Under the pieces are notes generated by a model that worked only from the letters and a program-made list of their open reading frames with translations, was not told the origin of the DNA and searched no databases. This document shows positions 37,174 to 47,540 of a stretch of DNA of 64,000 nt, piece by piece; positions within the stretch are counted from its first letter, which is position 1; the number at the start of each line of letters is the position of its first letter. This DNA comes from Acheta domesticus (lineage: Eukaryota; Arthropoda; Insecta; Orthoptera; Gryllidae), in assembly GCA_031308135.1 (NCBI GenBank), contig JAHLJT010009419.1, forward strand, positions 64,336,540 through 64,400,539, in the 5' to 3' direction. A program made the position numbers and the translations under genes.

Positions 37174-37421
37174 CTGCTGAGTTCGTTGGAGATGAGGTTG
37201 CTGTGCGGGCTGAACTTGGGCGGGTTCTTGTACATGCTGCACACCAGGCGCTCCCTGCAGGCCTCCTCGTTGAAGCCCAGGCCCACGAACACGTTGTCCA
37301 TGCGCTGCAGGATGGGGCTGTAGAAGGGGTCGTACGTCACCTGGATGGTGGTGGCCGGCACCGACTTCGGCGTCACCACCTGCGCACCCAAGCACCCGCG
37401 AACGTCACCATCCTGTGCTGA
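37174..37421 (-). CDS. Exon D of the split gene: conserved-looking Cys-containing block
   Basis: Minus-strand exon. The donor CAGCAG|GTAGGT leaves two bases of a codon at 37174. Three in-frame acceptors are possible: TGATGCCTCAG at 37422, GCACAG at 37413 and GCGCAG at 37380. A CTAAT branch-point-like site (AACTAATC) sits about 17 bases above the first, so I use 37421. All keep phase 0 with exon C. The peptide contains VVTPKSVPATTIQVTYDPF, SPILQRMDNVFVGLGFNEEA, CRERLVCSMYKNPPKFSPHS and NLISNELSR. It has no low complexity and looks like a genuinely conserved folded part. The Cys spacing around EACRERLVC weakly recalls the insect DM4/DM12 domain, but I would not assign it without a search. The following exon (first base completes AG-N) was not found in 1-37172, so the gene is incomplete here. 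Confidence 0.75.
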
Positions 37422-40400
37422 CTGAGGCATCACATGATTAGTTTTACTTGCGAACTATTATCCTCTCTATTTATACTACACTACGGAATAATGATTGTTT
37501 TATTTATACCACCGCTCTACCGCCAAGAAACCTCTGTCACAAAACCACGTATGTGTACTATTCCTTGTAAGAGATATGCTTGTTGTCCTCTCTACTGCGT
37601 CAAACAGATTTACTATGAAAACGTGAAAATTCGTAGATTGTAATAGGGTCAGTTACACATCTATGTGTATGCACAGGAACATTCCCCACTTTGTAAATCA
37701 TTGTTTCAAATAACTCAAACTGAATAACTTCATACCGGATATAGACTTCGATTGGCCACTGAATTCATGCATTTAATGCCCGTCATGGCGAACTGGTTCG
37801 TCAAATAATTTTACACCTATTTTGCATTTTTGATTATGGTGACATTGGGAAGAAGTAGATTTTCAAATACGTAATTCTAAAACGAACTATCTGATAGAAC
37901 AGCTTACAGTTTACGGTTTACAGTTTATAACTCGGGTTTCGCCCGCTCCCTGCGTATGTTTTGAATATTTCCCTGAGCATTTCCCCACACGTTAACATTC
38001 ACTACACTTCCTTCACCTTCACCCGTTCACACCCCCTTCACCGTCCCCCTCACACGTCGTCCTGTTTGGAGTGCGCTTCGGCGTGGTTTGTGTCGTGAGT
38101 TGTTATGAGCCCGACTTCTCGCCTTCGCGTTAATCTATTAATTCCTGTTTCTCGCCTCCAATTTACTTGACGCTAAACCGAGTGTAAATCCTTACTTAAG
38201 AGTTACACACTTGAAGGGTGTTGTCTCCATGGTTTTATATAAACTGTAATAAACCGTCAATATTCCTTCCTTTCTCTTCTCAATATTTTATTAGATCGAA
38301 TGGAATTCAAAACAAGAAGTTTGGTCGTTACATCCAAAGGAAAACGAATGTGAACTTTTGATGAAAGTATACTCTTAATTCAAGTTATATTGCTACAACC
38401 ATAATAATCAAGTCATGTGTGTCGAAAATTATTCCTTTATAGATTCTGTTGTACGAGTATCTTCGGATGCAAAGAAGTCATTTTCTCAAAAGAAAAAATA
38501 CTTCATTTCTAAAAATAATAAATACATATAAATGTTATTAACTATAAAACACAGATTTGGGATAATTAATCACATTGGTTTGAATCACAGGTTTCGCCCT
38601 TCGTTAATGTGTATTCAGCGTTCCTATGTTCCGGAAAATCCTACCAAAAGAAGACAAAATTTGGTTGTGAAATTAATAAAATTTTAAAAAATGTATTAAA
38701 ACTACCCATGTTCTCTGTTATGCGCAGACATCAGACTTTTCGGGTAACACGATATTAGAAACAACATTTCACATGAAAAATATAGTCCCTTTCGTGCATC
38801 AAAAACCGCCTTCTCAGTTTACTTTTCACGTCTCGACCATTACATTGGATTTAACAGGCATGAAATACGTAAACAAATCCTTTGTCCGACAAACAAGGCT
38901 CGGTAAAACTGGTATTGAATCGTTCATTTTATTGTGGAAGTGATATTCAATGATTCAACAAAACTTTTTTATTATTTGCCGTAATGTCCCCATTTGAGTC
39001 CACGTATTGACAATGGTCCAGGACAGCACTCTGAATACATTTCTTTTATTCTGACAATGCCCGTCAGGAACGTTGTTTGAAAAAATGCAGCAATGCTAAG
39101 TCGCACACAATTACCCTCACACAGATCAAAACAAAACGAAATCAGCTTTTTTGAAATAACAATTTTCAATGCGATTACCGATTAATATCATCGCATTTAA
39201 TGAGTGGATTAAATGTATCAAATTAATAGATCTACTTAAATGTGATTTTTCTGATAACATTACATTCCATACATAATTAGGATCGAGTCCAAATTCCAAA
39301 ACATGAAATGTGCTTATTAATTATAATATTAGAGATGTAATTAATTGTATACAGTGTAGAGTTACAGGAAGGATAATCACGAAGTGTGGCAAACATGCAA
39401 CACGTAATCTCTTGTAATGGTTCAATTTTGTTATCTGACTAATTAACCCTTAGTAGTCACAGAGTAATAAAATTCGAGAATCAAATATAAGCAACCTGCA
39501 GATAATGTAATTGCTTTTTCAATGGGTGAACAGAATTTTTATAGTAGAACATATTTATAAAAGTTAACATGTAAATCCAATTATTAGTCATAATCATACC
39601 ATTTGCAATATAGCTATAAATGCATATTTTTAATGTTATAATATGCGACTCTCTTTATAAGGTTGTAGCTATATGTGATTTAAATACAGCATGAAGTTGT
39701 CAGCTCTCATTCAGTAATCATAATTACATTTCATTACACATTCTCTTTCTACTTAGAGACGTAATAGAGGAGTTACGAAATAATATTTTTTCTACTAGAG
39801 AGATTAATATCTATATTTACTATTTCGTGATAATAGTAGTTTTAGATAAGCAAAATCAATGCAAGTATGCCAAATTAGGTGTGCTTTATTTAATAGTAAG
39901 TATGACGAGATTTTGATAGGCAATCAATTTATAGCAATATTTTATCGTGGAAATAATATACTTGAGTAATATTTAGTATCTTTTATATGTGCATGTTACT
40001 TGAGCTCTGGAATATGTAACCCCAGTACTTCACGATCATTTGCTGAATCCAGAACAAGTGATAGCAAGGAGCGTTGTTGAAAAATCCGAAAACCAGAAAT
40101 GCACGCTCCCGTGTAATAGAAACTTATTTTGCATCGAAAATAGAGTTAAAAATTTAATATAATAATCCTGTCGACAAAATAATCACCCTAATCTAGCAAC
40201 TAGTGAAACAAATGCTCAAGAAAACGTGCGCGGATGGTAATACATACATTTAGACATAATTAACATTACATAGATGTAGATATAATGTTTATTACCAATT
40301 TTCAATGAACGCAGAAATTGAAAGAAAACTATGAAGCTCACAGCAACGTGGGAGACGTCTATAATTTCGTTAGATATCTAGGAACTTAGACTCGCGGCTA

Positions 40401-40764
40401 GCTCTTGGACAACTCACTTTTCCTTACGCGGCCTCGGATTCGTTTCTCGGTCGAGGCAAGATTATAGTGTGCGTTTTCCTTGCTAGGTCCCAGTATACAT
40501 TGCTGTGTGACGATGAGAAAATTCACTTTTCAGGTGGAGAAGACCGGAATACGGCGTAGAGATGTTTACGGGCTAACCACACGTACCAATGGCCGCGAGG
40601 CAAGAACGTCGCCGGTAGGCCTGAGCCTATTCACAGGCTGTCGTGCATGTATATAGCTACATACATCTAGGAACTTGGGGAAAATATCAAAAAAATGAAG
40701 CAGTTTCAATTTTGACTGAAAATCCAAATAGTTTTTTTGTGTTATTCCGTCTATTCTCAATTTG
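37422..40764. other. Intron between exons D and C, left part
   Basis: Mostly AT-rich. Around 37910-38130 a CG-balanced patch (CTCGGGTTTCGCCCGCTCCC, then a long Cys/Thr-coding pyrimidine stretch) may be the end of a retrotransposon, but I cannot class it. At 40425-40470 a GGATTCGTTTCTCGG phrase is faintly tRNA-like. Confidence 0.5.
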
Positions 40765-40830
40765 CGACCGGGAGAGGTGGCTCAGGGCATCAACTGATGC
40801 CACTGCAGTGTCTGACCGGGAGCGCTAGAG
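40765..40830 (+). mobile_element. SINE-1 head fragment, plus strand
   Basis: GACCGGGAGAGGTGGCTCAG followed by GGCATCAACTGATGCCACTG matches the tRNA-like head of SINE-1 (minus strand of 23085-23130), which points to a GTGGCTCAGGGC-type A box. It stops after a second GACCGGGAG, before the body. Confidence 0.65.
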
Positions 40831-40849
40831 CACATGATGACGCTTCAGT

Positions 40850-42092
40850 TAAATGCAGTTCCCAATTCACATGAGCTTCATTGTCGCTGGGCGTTGCCGT
40901 GTACCGTGGGGCGAGATCGAGGAGAACACGAGAAGCAAGCGGTGCAAGTTGATGAGAGGAGAGGGAAAAAGAGATAGGGACAAAGAGAGAGAGGAAATAG
41001 AGGGAGGGAAAAAGAGGAAAATAGAGAGAGGGAAGAAGAGTGAGGGAAAATAGAGAGAGAAGGATTTGAGAGAGTTGGGAAATAAAGAGAGAGAGAAAAT
41101 AGTAAAAAAGAAGGAAAATAGAGAGAGGGGGGTTTAGAGAGGGAGAAAGTAGAATAAGGGGGGAATATAGGGAGAAATAGAAAGAGAGAGGGAAATGAGA
41201 GCGTGAAAAGAAAGTCAGAGAGTGGGGGAAAAGAGACACATAGGGGAAGGAGAGAAACAGAGGGGGAGAAGAGACACTGAGGGGAAGAAGAGCCATAGAG
41301 AGGAAGAAGAGACATAGAAAGGGAGAAAAGTGACACAGAGGGAGAAAATATACACAGATTGGGAAAAGAGACACAGATGGAAAAAGAGAAACGTATGGAA
41401 AAGCGAGAGAAAAGAAAATGAAAAAGGAGGAAAAAGACAGACGGGGAGGGAGAGAGGAGAAAAAGAGAAGGGGAAAGGAATATTTCTTCAATTATTTCTT
41501 CTGCGGCAGCAACGAGCCGGGTACCAGCTAGAGGGAAAATAAAGAGAATGAAATAGAGAGAGGGGGAAATAGAGAAAGAGAGGGAAAATAATGAAAGAGA
41601 AGGAAAATAGAGAGAGGTAAAAAAGATGGAGAGGGAAATAGAGAGGAGGAAATAGACGTGTAAATGGAGAGGGGAAATAGAGGGAGAGAGGGAAATGAAA
41701 GAGCGGGAAAAGAGATAGAGGGAAGAAGAGACACAGAGGGGAAGAAGAGACACTGAGATTGAGAAAAGGGACGCTGAGAGGCAGAATAGAGATACTGAGA
41801 GGGAGAAAAGAAACACAGAGGTGGAAAAGAAACACAGAGGGGGAAAGCAACACAGAGGGAGAAAGAAACACAGAGGGAGAAAAGAAACACAGAGGGAAAA
41901 AGAAACAGAGAGAAGGAAAAGACATATGGAAAAGAGAAAGAGTAGGGAAAATGAGAGATGAGGAAAAAGACAGAAGGAAGGGAGAGAGGAGAAAAAGAGG
42001 GAGGGGAAAGAGAGGGGAAAAGACAAGGGAGAGACGAATATTTCCTCAATTATTTCTTCTGCGGCAGCAACGCGCCGAGTACCAGCTAGTAT
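40850..42092 (-). repeat. 1.1-kb purine (GA-rich) tract in two modules
   Basis: Between about 40955 and 42040 the plus strand is almost pure purine (GAGAGGGAAAATAGAGAGAG-type units). Two modules end in nearly the same sequence: TTATTTCTTCTGCGGCAGCA then ACGAGCCGGGTACCAGCTAG (41490-41531), and the same phrase with ACGCGCCGAGTACCAGCTAG (42048-42089). A GC-balanced leader lies at 40850-40955. Read on the minus strand each module starts CTAGCTGGTAC, a phrase of the kind seen at retrotransposon junctions. All long frames here (Ser/Phe/Leu/Pro-rich on the minus strand, Glu/Arg/Lys-rich on the plus) are compositional. Confidence 0.85.
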
Positions 42093-42270
42093 GTATATGA
42101 GAGCAAAACTCCGACACCGTTAGACCGATCTCCATGAAGGTTGGCACTTGTACGTGTTTTTTCACCCAGAAGGTTTATGTGTTATTAATTCTGCTGGTGG
42201 TGGTATAGAACAAAACTAAATAGTCACGCCAAATGCAACGTGCAGCACACTCGGCAGCATTTTTAATATA

Positions 42271-42680
42271 CAGGGTGAGTCACGTACCTTTAGCACCTTC
42301 TGTAACTTTTGAACGGTTGAAGTTATTGCAATGCAGTTTTCACGGAATTGCATGAGAGAAAGGGACTAATTGATACGTGCATTAATTTCTATTTTATCAC
42401 TTGCATTTTACGAGATTTGGAACTATACATATTTTTTCAATCCACCATGACGAGCGTAAAAAGACGAATCGAATGATATACATATTGTCATATGTTAAAT
42501 AAGCATTTTTTGGGAGTAATTTTGATTTTTGCGAGTGGGGTTTAACGGACATTTTGAATAGTCCACCACACAAGGTCACGCAGCGCTTCACCAGCAACGC
42601 GCAACCCGCTTTTCCCTAAGGGAAGGAAGATTTGAAGATAAAAAAACATATTCCAAATATTCACAAAACCATTACAGTTT
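42271..42680 (+). mobile_element. Dispersed repeat DR-1, copy 1
   Basis: Starts ATACAGGGTGAGTCACGTAC and shares most of about 400 bases with 44040-44490: CTGTAACTTTTGAACGGTTG, TGCAATGCAGTTTTCACGGA, CACAAGGTCACGCAGCGCT and CCAAATATTC. The CAGGGTG-type tip is common in insect DNA transposons. No coding capacity. Confidence 0.75.
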
Positions 42681-44039
42681 TTTCCTGAATTCTGCTTTCC
42701 ATCCTGCCCCATTTTCAAATATTTTGTGTTTCCTAGGAATTGAAAATATGGATTTGTCATAAGTACTGTGTTTTGAAATAAGATTGTTTCTATCCCTAAG
42801 TTATTTTTATATGCTTATTAACATTGAAATTGTTTGCTCAAAATATGCAACATGTTTGTACAGTTTTAATTACTTATTCTTATTGTGCTTTGTTTCAAGA
42901 TCCCATTAATACGTATCTTATGAAACCCCATTAAATTAAGTTGAAGTTATAAACAATTTTATTACAATACATATGACAAATCCTTATTTTCCATCCTTCC
43001 ATCAAAGAAAGACATTTTTATTTTTGTCTCACAGCATATATATTTAAATTAAAGTAAGTTTCTTAAATAAAGGTAAATTAAAATAAAATGAAAGTTAGTA
43101 AGGGTTTCCAAAAATAGAGTACGTCGCGTGTGGAAAAAGTGATTTTGTCTCTCGTATCGTAAATATTAACTCTCATTTTGTCTTCACTTTTCTAGCAATG
43201 ATAGCATTGTTTTCTCAGCTTTGTGTACTACTTCAATAGCTATGTATGCTATTGAATGAGATGAATATTTTCCATTGTCATATCGTTTTCTTATCCTCTA
43301 AGTCACTAAAGTGACCATTAAAACACCATGCAAGGCGCACTAAAATGGGGCGCCTTGTTCAAAACGAATAACACTTCATCGAATGTAAGCCTCGAATGGT
43401 AAAGATATGCTTTTATTACTCCAAATTAACATTATTCTTAAAAGGAAACGAACAAGAACATTGAACGTAACACGTGGATAAAGGGACATAATTGTACGCG
43501 TGGCAAATATGAAAACTCTCTTAGTAGGTAGTGAGTAGGAAAGCAAGGCCAATGGGCCGCCTGGCGCAATTTTGGGAGTGAATTAATATCACCTTCAATC
43601 ACGTGTGTTAAACACTAATTTTAGAGAGATATATTGATTTTCATTTTATTTAATTCAAGTGTAAACTAAATTAATATCACTTAATTGAGCATTATGATAT
43701 ACTATCAAAACCCGGCAGACTTTGTTCTGCCCTTCATCTCCCTCTTTCCCCTCCCACCAACCTTTCTCACTATATCTCCCTCCCTCATCCTCACCCTTAC
43801 CCTGTCCCTGTGTGTCTGTCTCTGTATCTGCCGCTCTCTGTCCCTCTCATTCACATTTACTTACAGATTCTGCAAGTCTCTGAGCAGGTGAGGTAATATC
43901 GGGAAGTGCCGGACCAGCAAAAATGTAATAGAATGTTCAGGAAGAATTCATTCTGTAGATTAAGGTGTGAGAAACGTTCTTTGAGGAATTTTGGTTTCTA
44001 GGGACTTAGAATACCTCATTTAGGAGTTATTTACCGATA
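42681..44039. other. Intron DNA between the two DR-1 copies
   Basis: AT-rich with a pyrimidine-rich simple stretch at about 43725-43860. No supported gene. Confidence 0.5.
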
Positions 44040-44490
44040 TACAGGGTGAGTCACGTAACTTTAGTACCTCCTGTAACTTTTGAACGGTTGAAGATATTGC
44101 AATGCAGTTTTCACGGAAGTGAATGAGGGAATGGGGCTAATTGAAATATGTACTGATTTCTGTTCTGTCACTTATATTTTACGAGATATTTGAGGTAGCT
44201 TTTTTTTTTCAAATGGGACTATACATATTTTTTCGGTCTATCATGACAAGCGTAAAAAGGCAAATCCAAAGATATAAATATTGTGATATGTTAGATAAGC
44301 ATTTTTTTAGTAAGTTTGATTTTTTTGCGGTTTTTAGTGTTTAACGGATATTTTCATTGTAACAGTCAGCCCCACAAGGTCACGCAGCGCTCCCCCAGCA
44401 AACGCGGGCTCGGGGAAGGGAAGGGGTTTTAGTAGTTGAGGATACGAAACATACTCCAAATATTCCCAACACTGTTAAATAACTGCAATA
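44040..44490 (+). mobile_element. Dispersed repeat DR-1, copy 2
   Basis: Same start (ATACAGGGTGAGTCACGTAA) and same internal order as copy 1, in the same orientation. It has an extra poly-T stretch near 44200. Copy 1 lies about 1.8 kb away. Confidence 0.75.
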
Positions 44491-44668
44491 GAAAACACTT
44501 GTAAATCATTATTTTTTAATTTCATATTCAGTGATTACGTATCAACGCGTAGATTTCGGAAAAAAACGATAGGCGACAAGAGATATTTGAAAAGAAAACA
44601 TAGTTAAATTTCAAGCATTGATTGCTTAGCTATCATGCCAACCGGACGTGTAAATTGGTATAGACCTT

Positions 44669-44712
44669 GGTGGTGATGATGATGATGATGATGATGATGA
44701 TAGTGATGATGG
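44669..44712. repeat. (GAT)n microsatellite
   Basis: GGTGATGATGATGATGATGA-type run with imperfect ends, in the intron left of exon C. Confidence 0.9.
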
Positions 44713-45063
44713 AGATATATTGCATGAAGTAGTCAATATAAGGGAGTAATATTCATTGAATAAAAATGTTGGATATTTTGACATCTTAAATTGAAAACTG
44801 GGATGCGAGTCTTGTGTGTAGATCAGTGAAAAACCTCAAATATCTACTGGCTTCATGAAATGACAAATTAAATATTTAATTTACCTACACTCGAGTTACA
44901 TTCCAATTTATTGAATGTTGTACATACAATAAATATCGAATTCATTCGTATTCCTGTTGGAGTTTATGATCAAAAACCTTAAAAGCACAATACTTTATTT
45001 TCAAGTGTTTGTGTTGTTTCAGTGGTTTCTGCAGCACTACCCCATGGAAATGCTCGAGCTTAC

Positions 45064-45352
45064 CTGCAGCCGTAGCGCCTGTTGCTGCTGCTGCTTGAGC
45101 TGCTGTTGCTGCAGCTGTTGCAGGTGCTGCTGGCGCAGCAAGAGCGCGTGCTGGGCCTGCGCGCGCAGCAGCGCCGACTGGTCCACTTGGTCCTTCTTCT
45201 GCTGCGCGTGCTGCTGCTTCTGCACCAGCTGCAGGAAGTTGGCCTTGGCGGGCGCCGTGTGGGAGGAGGCGCCGGCGGCCGGGAACACTTTCGTGGGCTC
45301 CGTCACCGGCTGCGCGCTGCGCGACACGCGCCCGTCATCCAGGTACGAGTAC
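45064..45352 (-). CDS. Exon C of the split gene: Gln-rich coiled segment
   Basis: Minus-strand exon of 289 bases. The acceptor is TTGTGCTTAG|G. The first base completes an Ala codon begun in exon B (GC|G), and the donor CTGCAG|GTAAGC ends in phase 0. The protein opens with YSYLDDGRVSRSAQPVTEP, then KANFLQLVQKQQHAQQKKDQ, and closes with a Gln/Leu-rich, helix-prone stretch of about 40 residues with HLQQLQQQQLKQQQQQ. The Gln codons are mostly CAG with CTG for Leu, so the segment is a CAG/CTG-type repeat at the DNA level and may vary in length between individuals. On the plus strand the same bases read as poly-Cys or poly-Leu, which are shadows. Such Gln/Leu stretches often form coiled coils or disordered linkers. 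No catalytic motif is visible. Confidence 0.8.
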
Positions 45353-45399
45353 CTAAGCACAACACTCGTCGTTACGCGCTGCCGGCTTCCGTCAGATCA

Positions 45400-46180
45400 G
45401 ATTATACGGTTAGAGGTCGAGCTAGGTCTAAAAATATTAGGTCTAATGACAGAAGGTCTTATTTTTAAAGTCTAATCTCAGAAGGTCTATGAAAACATGC
45501 CTAATGAAAATTTTGTCTAATTTTTAAAAATGTCTAATAATATTCGACGTAATTGCCAAAAATATCAAATAAACTTTGGTCTATTGGACATGAATTCTTT
45601 AACAGAAATACGTTATGCCTAACAGATATTATGCTTTAACAGAATACGTAACAATATGTTATGCTTTAACAAAAATACGTCACAAAATGTGGTTCACATA
45701 TCATTACGTCAGTATGTTATTGTCTAAAAAGAAATCACAATAGGAATGATACACTTTAATTCAGAAAGTACGTAATGTTCACAAATTGATACAGGTGTTA
45801 AAATATTAAGTCTGTAGCTCAAAGACCGAAGGTGTAAGTCGATGTCACAAGTATCTTTATAATTTTGGTAATTTACTACCATTCGAAAATTTTGAAAATT
45901 TAATTGACTTTGTTAAAATATAGACTTTTGATTTTCAGTCATTTAAAAATGAAGTAATAGAAACTTTGCTATTACACCTTTCTCATATCTACTAGATTAC
46001 CTTCGGTGTTTATGCCTATTAGACGTTATTAATTAAACCTAATTGTAGACGTCTTTTTATATTAGACCCTCTGTCGCGTAGACTTTACGTCGCATTAGAG
46101 CTGATCCAAAATAGACATCCTGTTCATTATATCTAACGAGTATTAGACCTTTTGTCTGTGGACCTAATGATCTAAAATTG
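45400..46180. repeat. Self-similar region built on GTCTAAT / AGAAGGTCT phrases
   Basis: AGGTCTAATGACAGAAGGTC (about 45438), AGTCTAATCTCAGAAGGTCT (45470) and several GTCTAAT copies lie at the left. The right end has the inverted form TATTAGACCTTTTGTCTGTG then GACCTAATG (46140-46170). The middle repeats TTATGCTTTAACA with ATACGT phrases. Possibly a transposon with iterated subterminal repeats. No open frame. Confidence 0.5.
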
Positions 46181-46191
46181 ATTATACTGCC

Positions 46192-46445
46192 CGATAATTG
46201 TGCCATCAGCCAATACAATCAGGTAACACCACTACTGCATCAGGCACTATCATTAGGCACAACTACGTTAGGCACTGCTATTAGGCGCTACCATCGGCGG
46301 CTAACCACCCCCACTATCGTCTGCCATTTCCTTCAGCAACTATTTTCACATTACCTTCAGCCACTACCTTGAGCTACTGGCATCATCCACTACTATCAGC
46401 CACTACCATGAGGTAATGCCATTAGACAATATCATCAGACAAACA
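46192..46445. repeat. Degenerate minisatellite on a CATCAGCCACTAC theme
   Basis: About 15-18 degenerate copies of a 12-16 base phrase (CATCAGGCACTA, CATTAGGCACAACTA, TTCAGCCACTACC, TATCAGCCACTACCA and similar). Spacing is variable. The frame at 46178-46372 is a by-product. Confidence 0.7.
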
Positions 46446-47254
46446 ACGATGCGACTGAAATTTGTAAACCGAGTAGTATGTAGTTTTTAACCAATCGGGT
46501 CTCCTATTTGTGCTATCGGCTATGTGACGTTCAATACTTTACGTAATACCATCTCCTATACTGTCAAAATACATTAATGCCTGAATTAGTTTCGCATCGC
46601 GTCACATGCGATCACTACCGTCTCGTCCGAGCTACCTCATTGCGTTAAAATGCAATTTTCATAGCTTGCTTACTAGTATGTTGCTTACTGGAGCCCACCT
46701 AAGTTCAAAACATTCGAACCGACGCAAATCATGAATTCGTCCTGATGTTATCTACATTTACCACATTATTTAAAATTCATTTATTTTTATTTCCAAGAAC
46801 TTAATTTTTTTTTTTTTTCAATTATCAAAACCTCTGCAACAGTGACATTCATTATGCTCACCAGCCATGCTTTCTTTTAATCGCATTTCCTCAAAACGTA
46901 GATTTAGAATTTCGTTTCAAAGATAACTTTCGAACTAATGCAAGGGATAATGAAAATATGGTACTTATAAATGATTAAAGACTACCCCAAATTCCTACAA
47001 TGATATCTTATTGTGTCATGTGTACATGGTCACGTAGCCAGGTGCATGTAGGTGAGTTACACTAGTTCGCAGCGAGAGCACCCTGTGAGTCACGGCCATT
47101 GCGGCCAACGTGCCCATGCGGAGCAAGCTACAGTACCTACTGAGACGTCCGATTGGAAGGTTATTGAAGTATACGTCGTGTTGTGTGAACAGAGCAGGCT
47201 AGGCTCAATGGCGTGACCTCTGGATATTCACCCCAAATTCGAGGGCGTTCGTGT
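46446..47254. other. Intron DNA
   Basis: No gene or recognisable element. The last 150 bases may belong to the transposon remnant that follows. Confidence 0.45.
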
Positions 47255-47540
47255 TGTCAAACATTGTACCGGTTCGTAAGCCAATTAAAGAAAAGCGGTC
47301 GGGAAAATTGAACGCCGGAGGGGATTTTGTTGCATGCAAAAACGTAACACCCCATATGGCACGACAAACGTCCGAACTGCTTCAGCAATTCAAGCTGGAA
47401 GTAGGCTAATATTCTCCGTACAGGTCCAAACTTGGCGCCATGCGATTATCAGTGTTTTCGGTAAGCTGAAAAAGGATCTCGGTGGACGATTCCGAAACGA
47501 TGAGGAGGTGAAAGCAGCTGTCTCCAGGTAGTTACTAGCG
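47255..47540 (+). pseudogene. Mariner-type transposase remnant (C-terminal catalytic part)
   Basis: Read across frame changes, the plus strand shows an order typical of mariner-family transposases: a KRSGKL segment, a degraded LLH..N...PH motif near 47320-47355, ARQTSELLQQF (47359-47391), a shifted frame with LAPCDYQCF (47433-47459) that corresponds to the family's DLAPSDYHLF, and FGKLKKDLGGRFRNDEEVKAAV (47454-47520). Stops and at least two frameshifts separate the pieces, so it is dead. The N-terminal DNA-binding part is not recognisable. It lies in the intron between exons B and C. Confidence 0.8.

Noticed and set aside
36957..37421. 154-codon plus-strand frame
   Set aside because: Its GC-rich half is the antisense of exon D. 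The minus strand has the splice sites, the phase match and the better peptide.
40790..42100. Ser/Phe/Leu/Pro-rich frames on the minus strand and Glu/Arg/Lys-rich frames on the plus strand
   Set aside because: Compositional products of the purine tract. Several overlapping frames are open at once and no domain is visible.
44957..45475. Plus-strand poly-Cys and poly-Leu frames
   Set aside because: Antisense shadows of the Gln-rich exon C.
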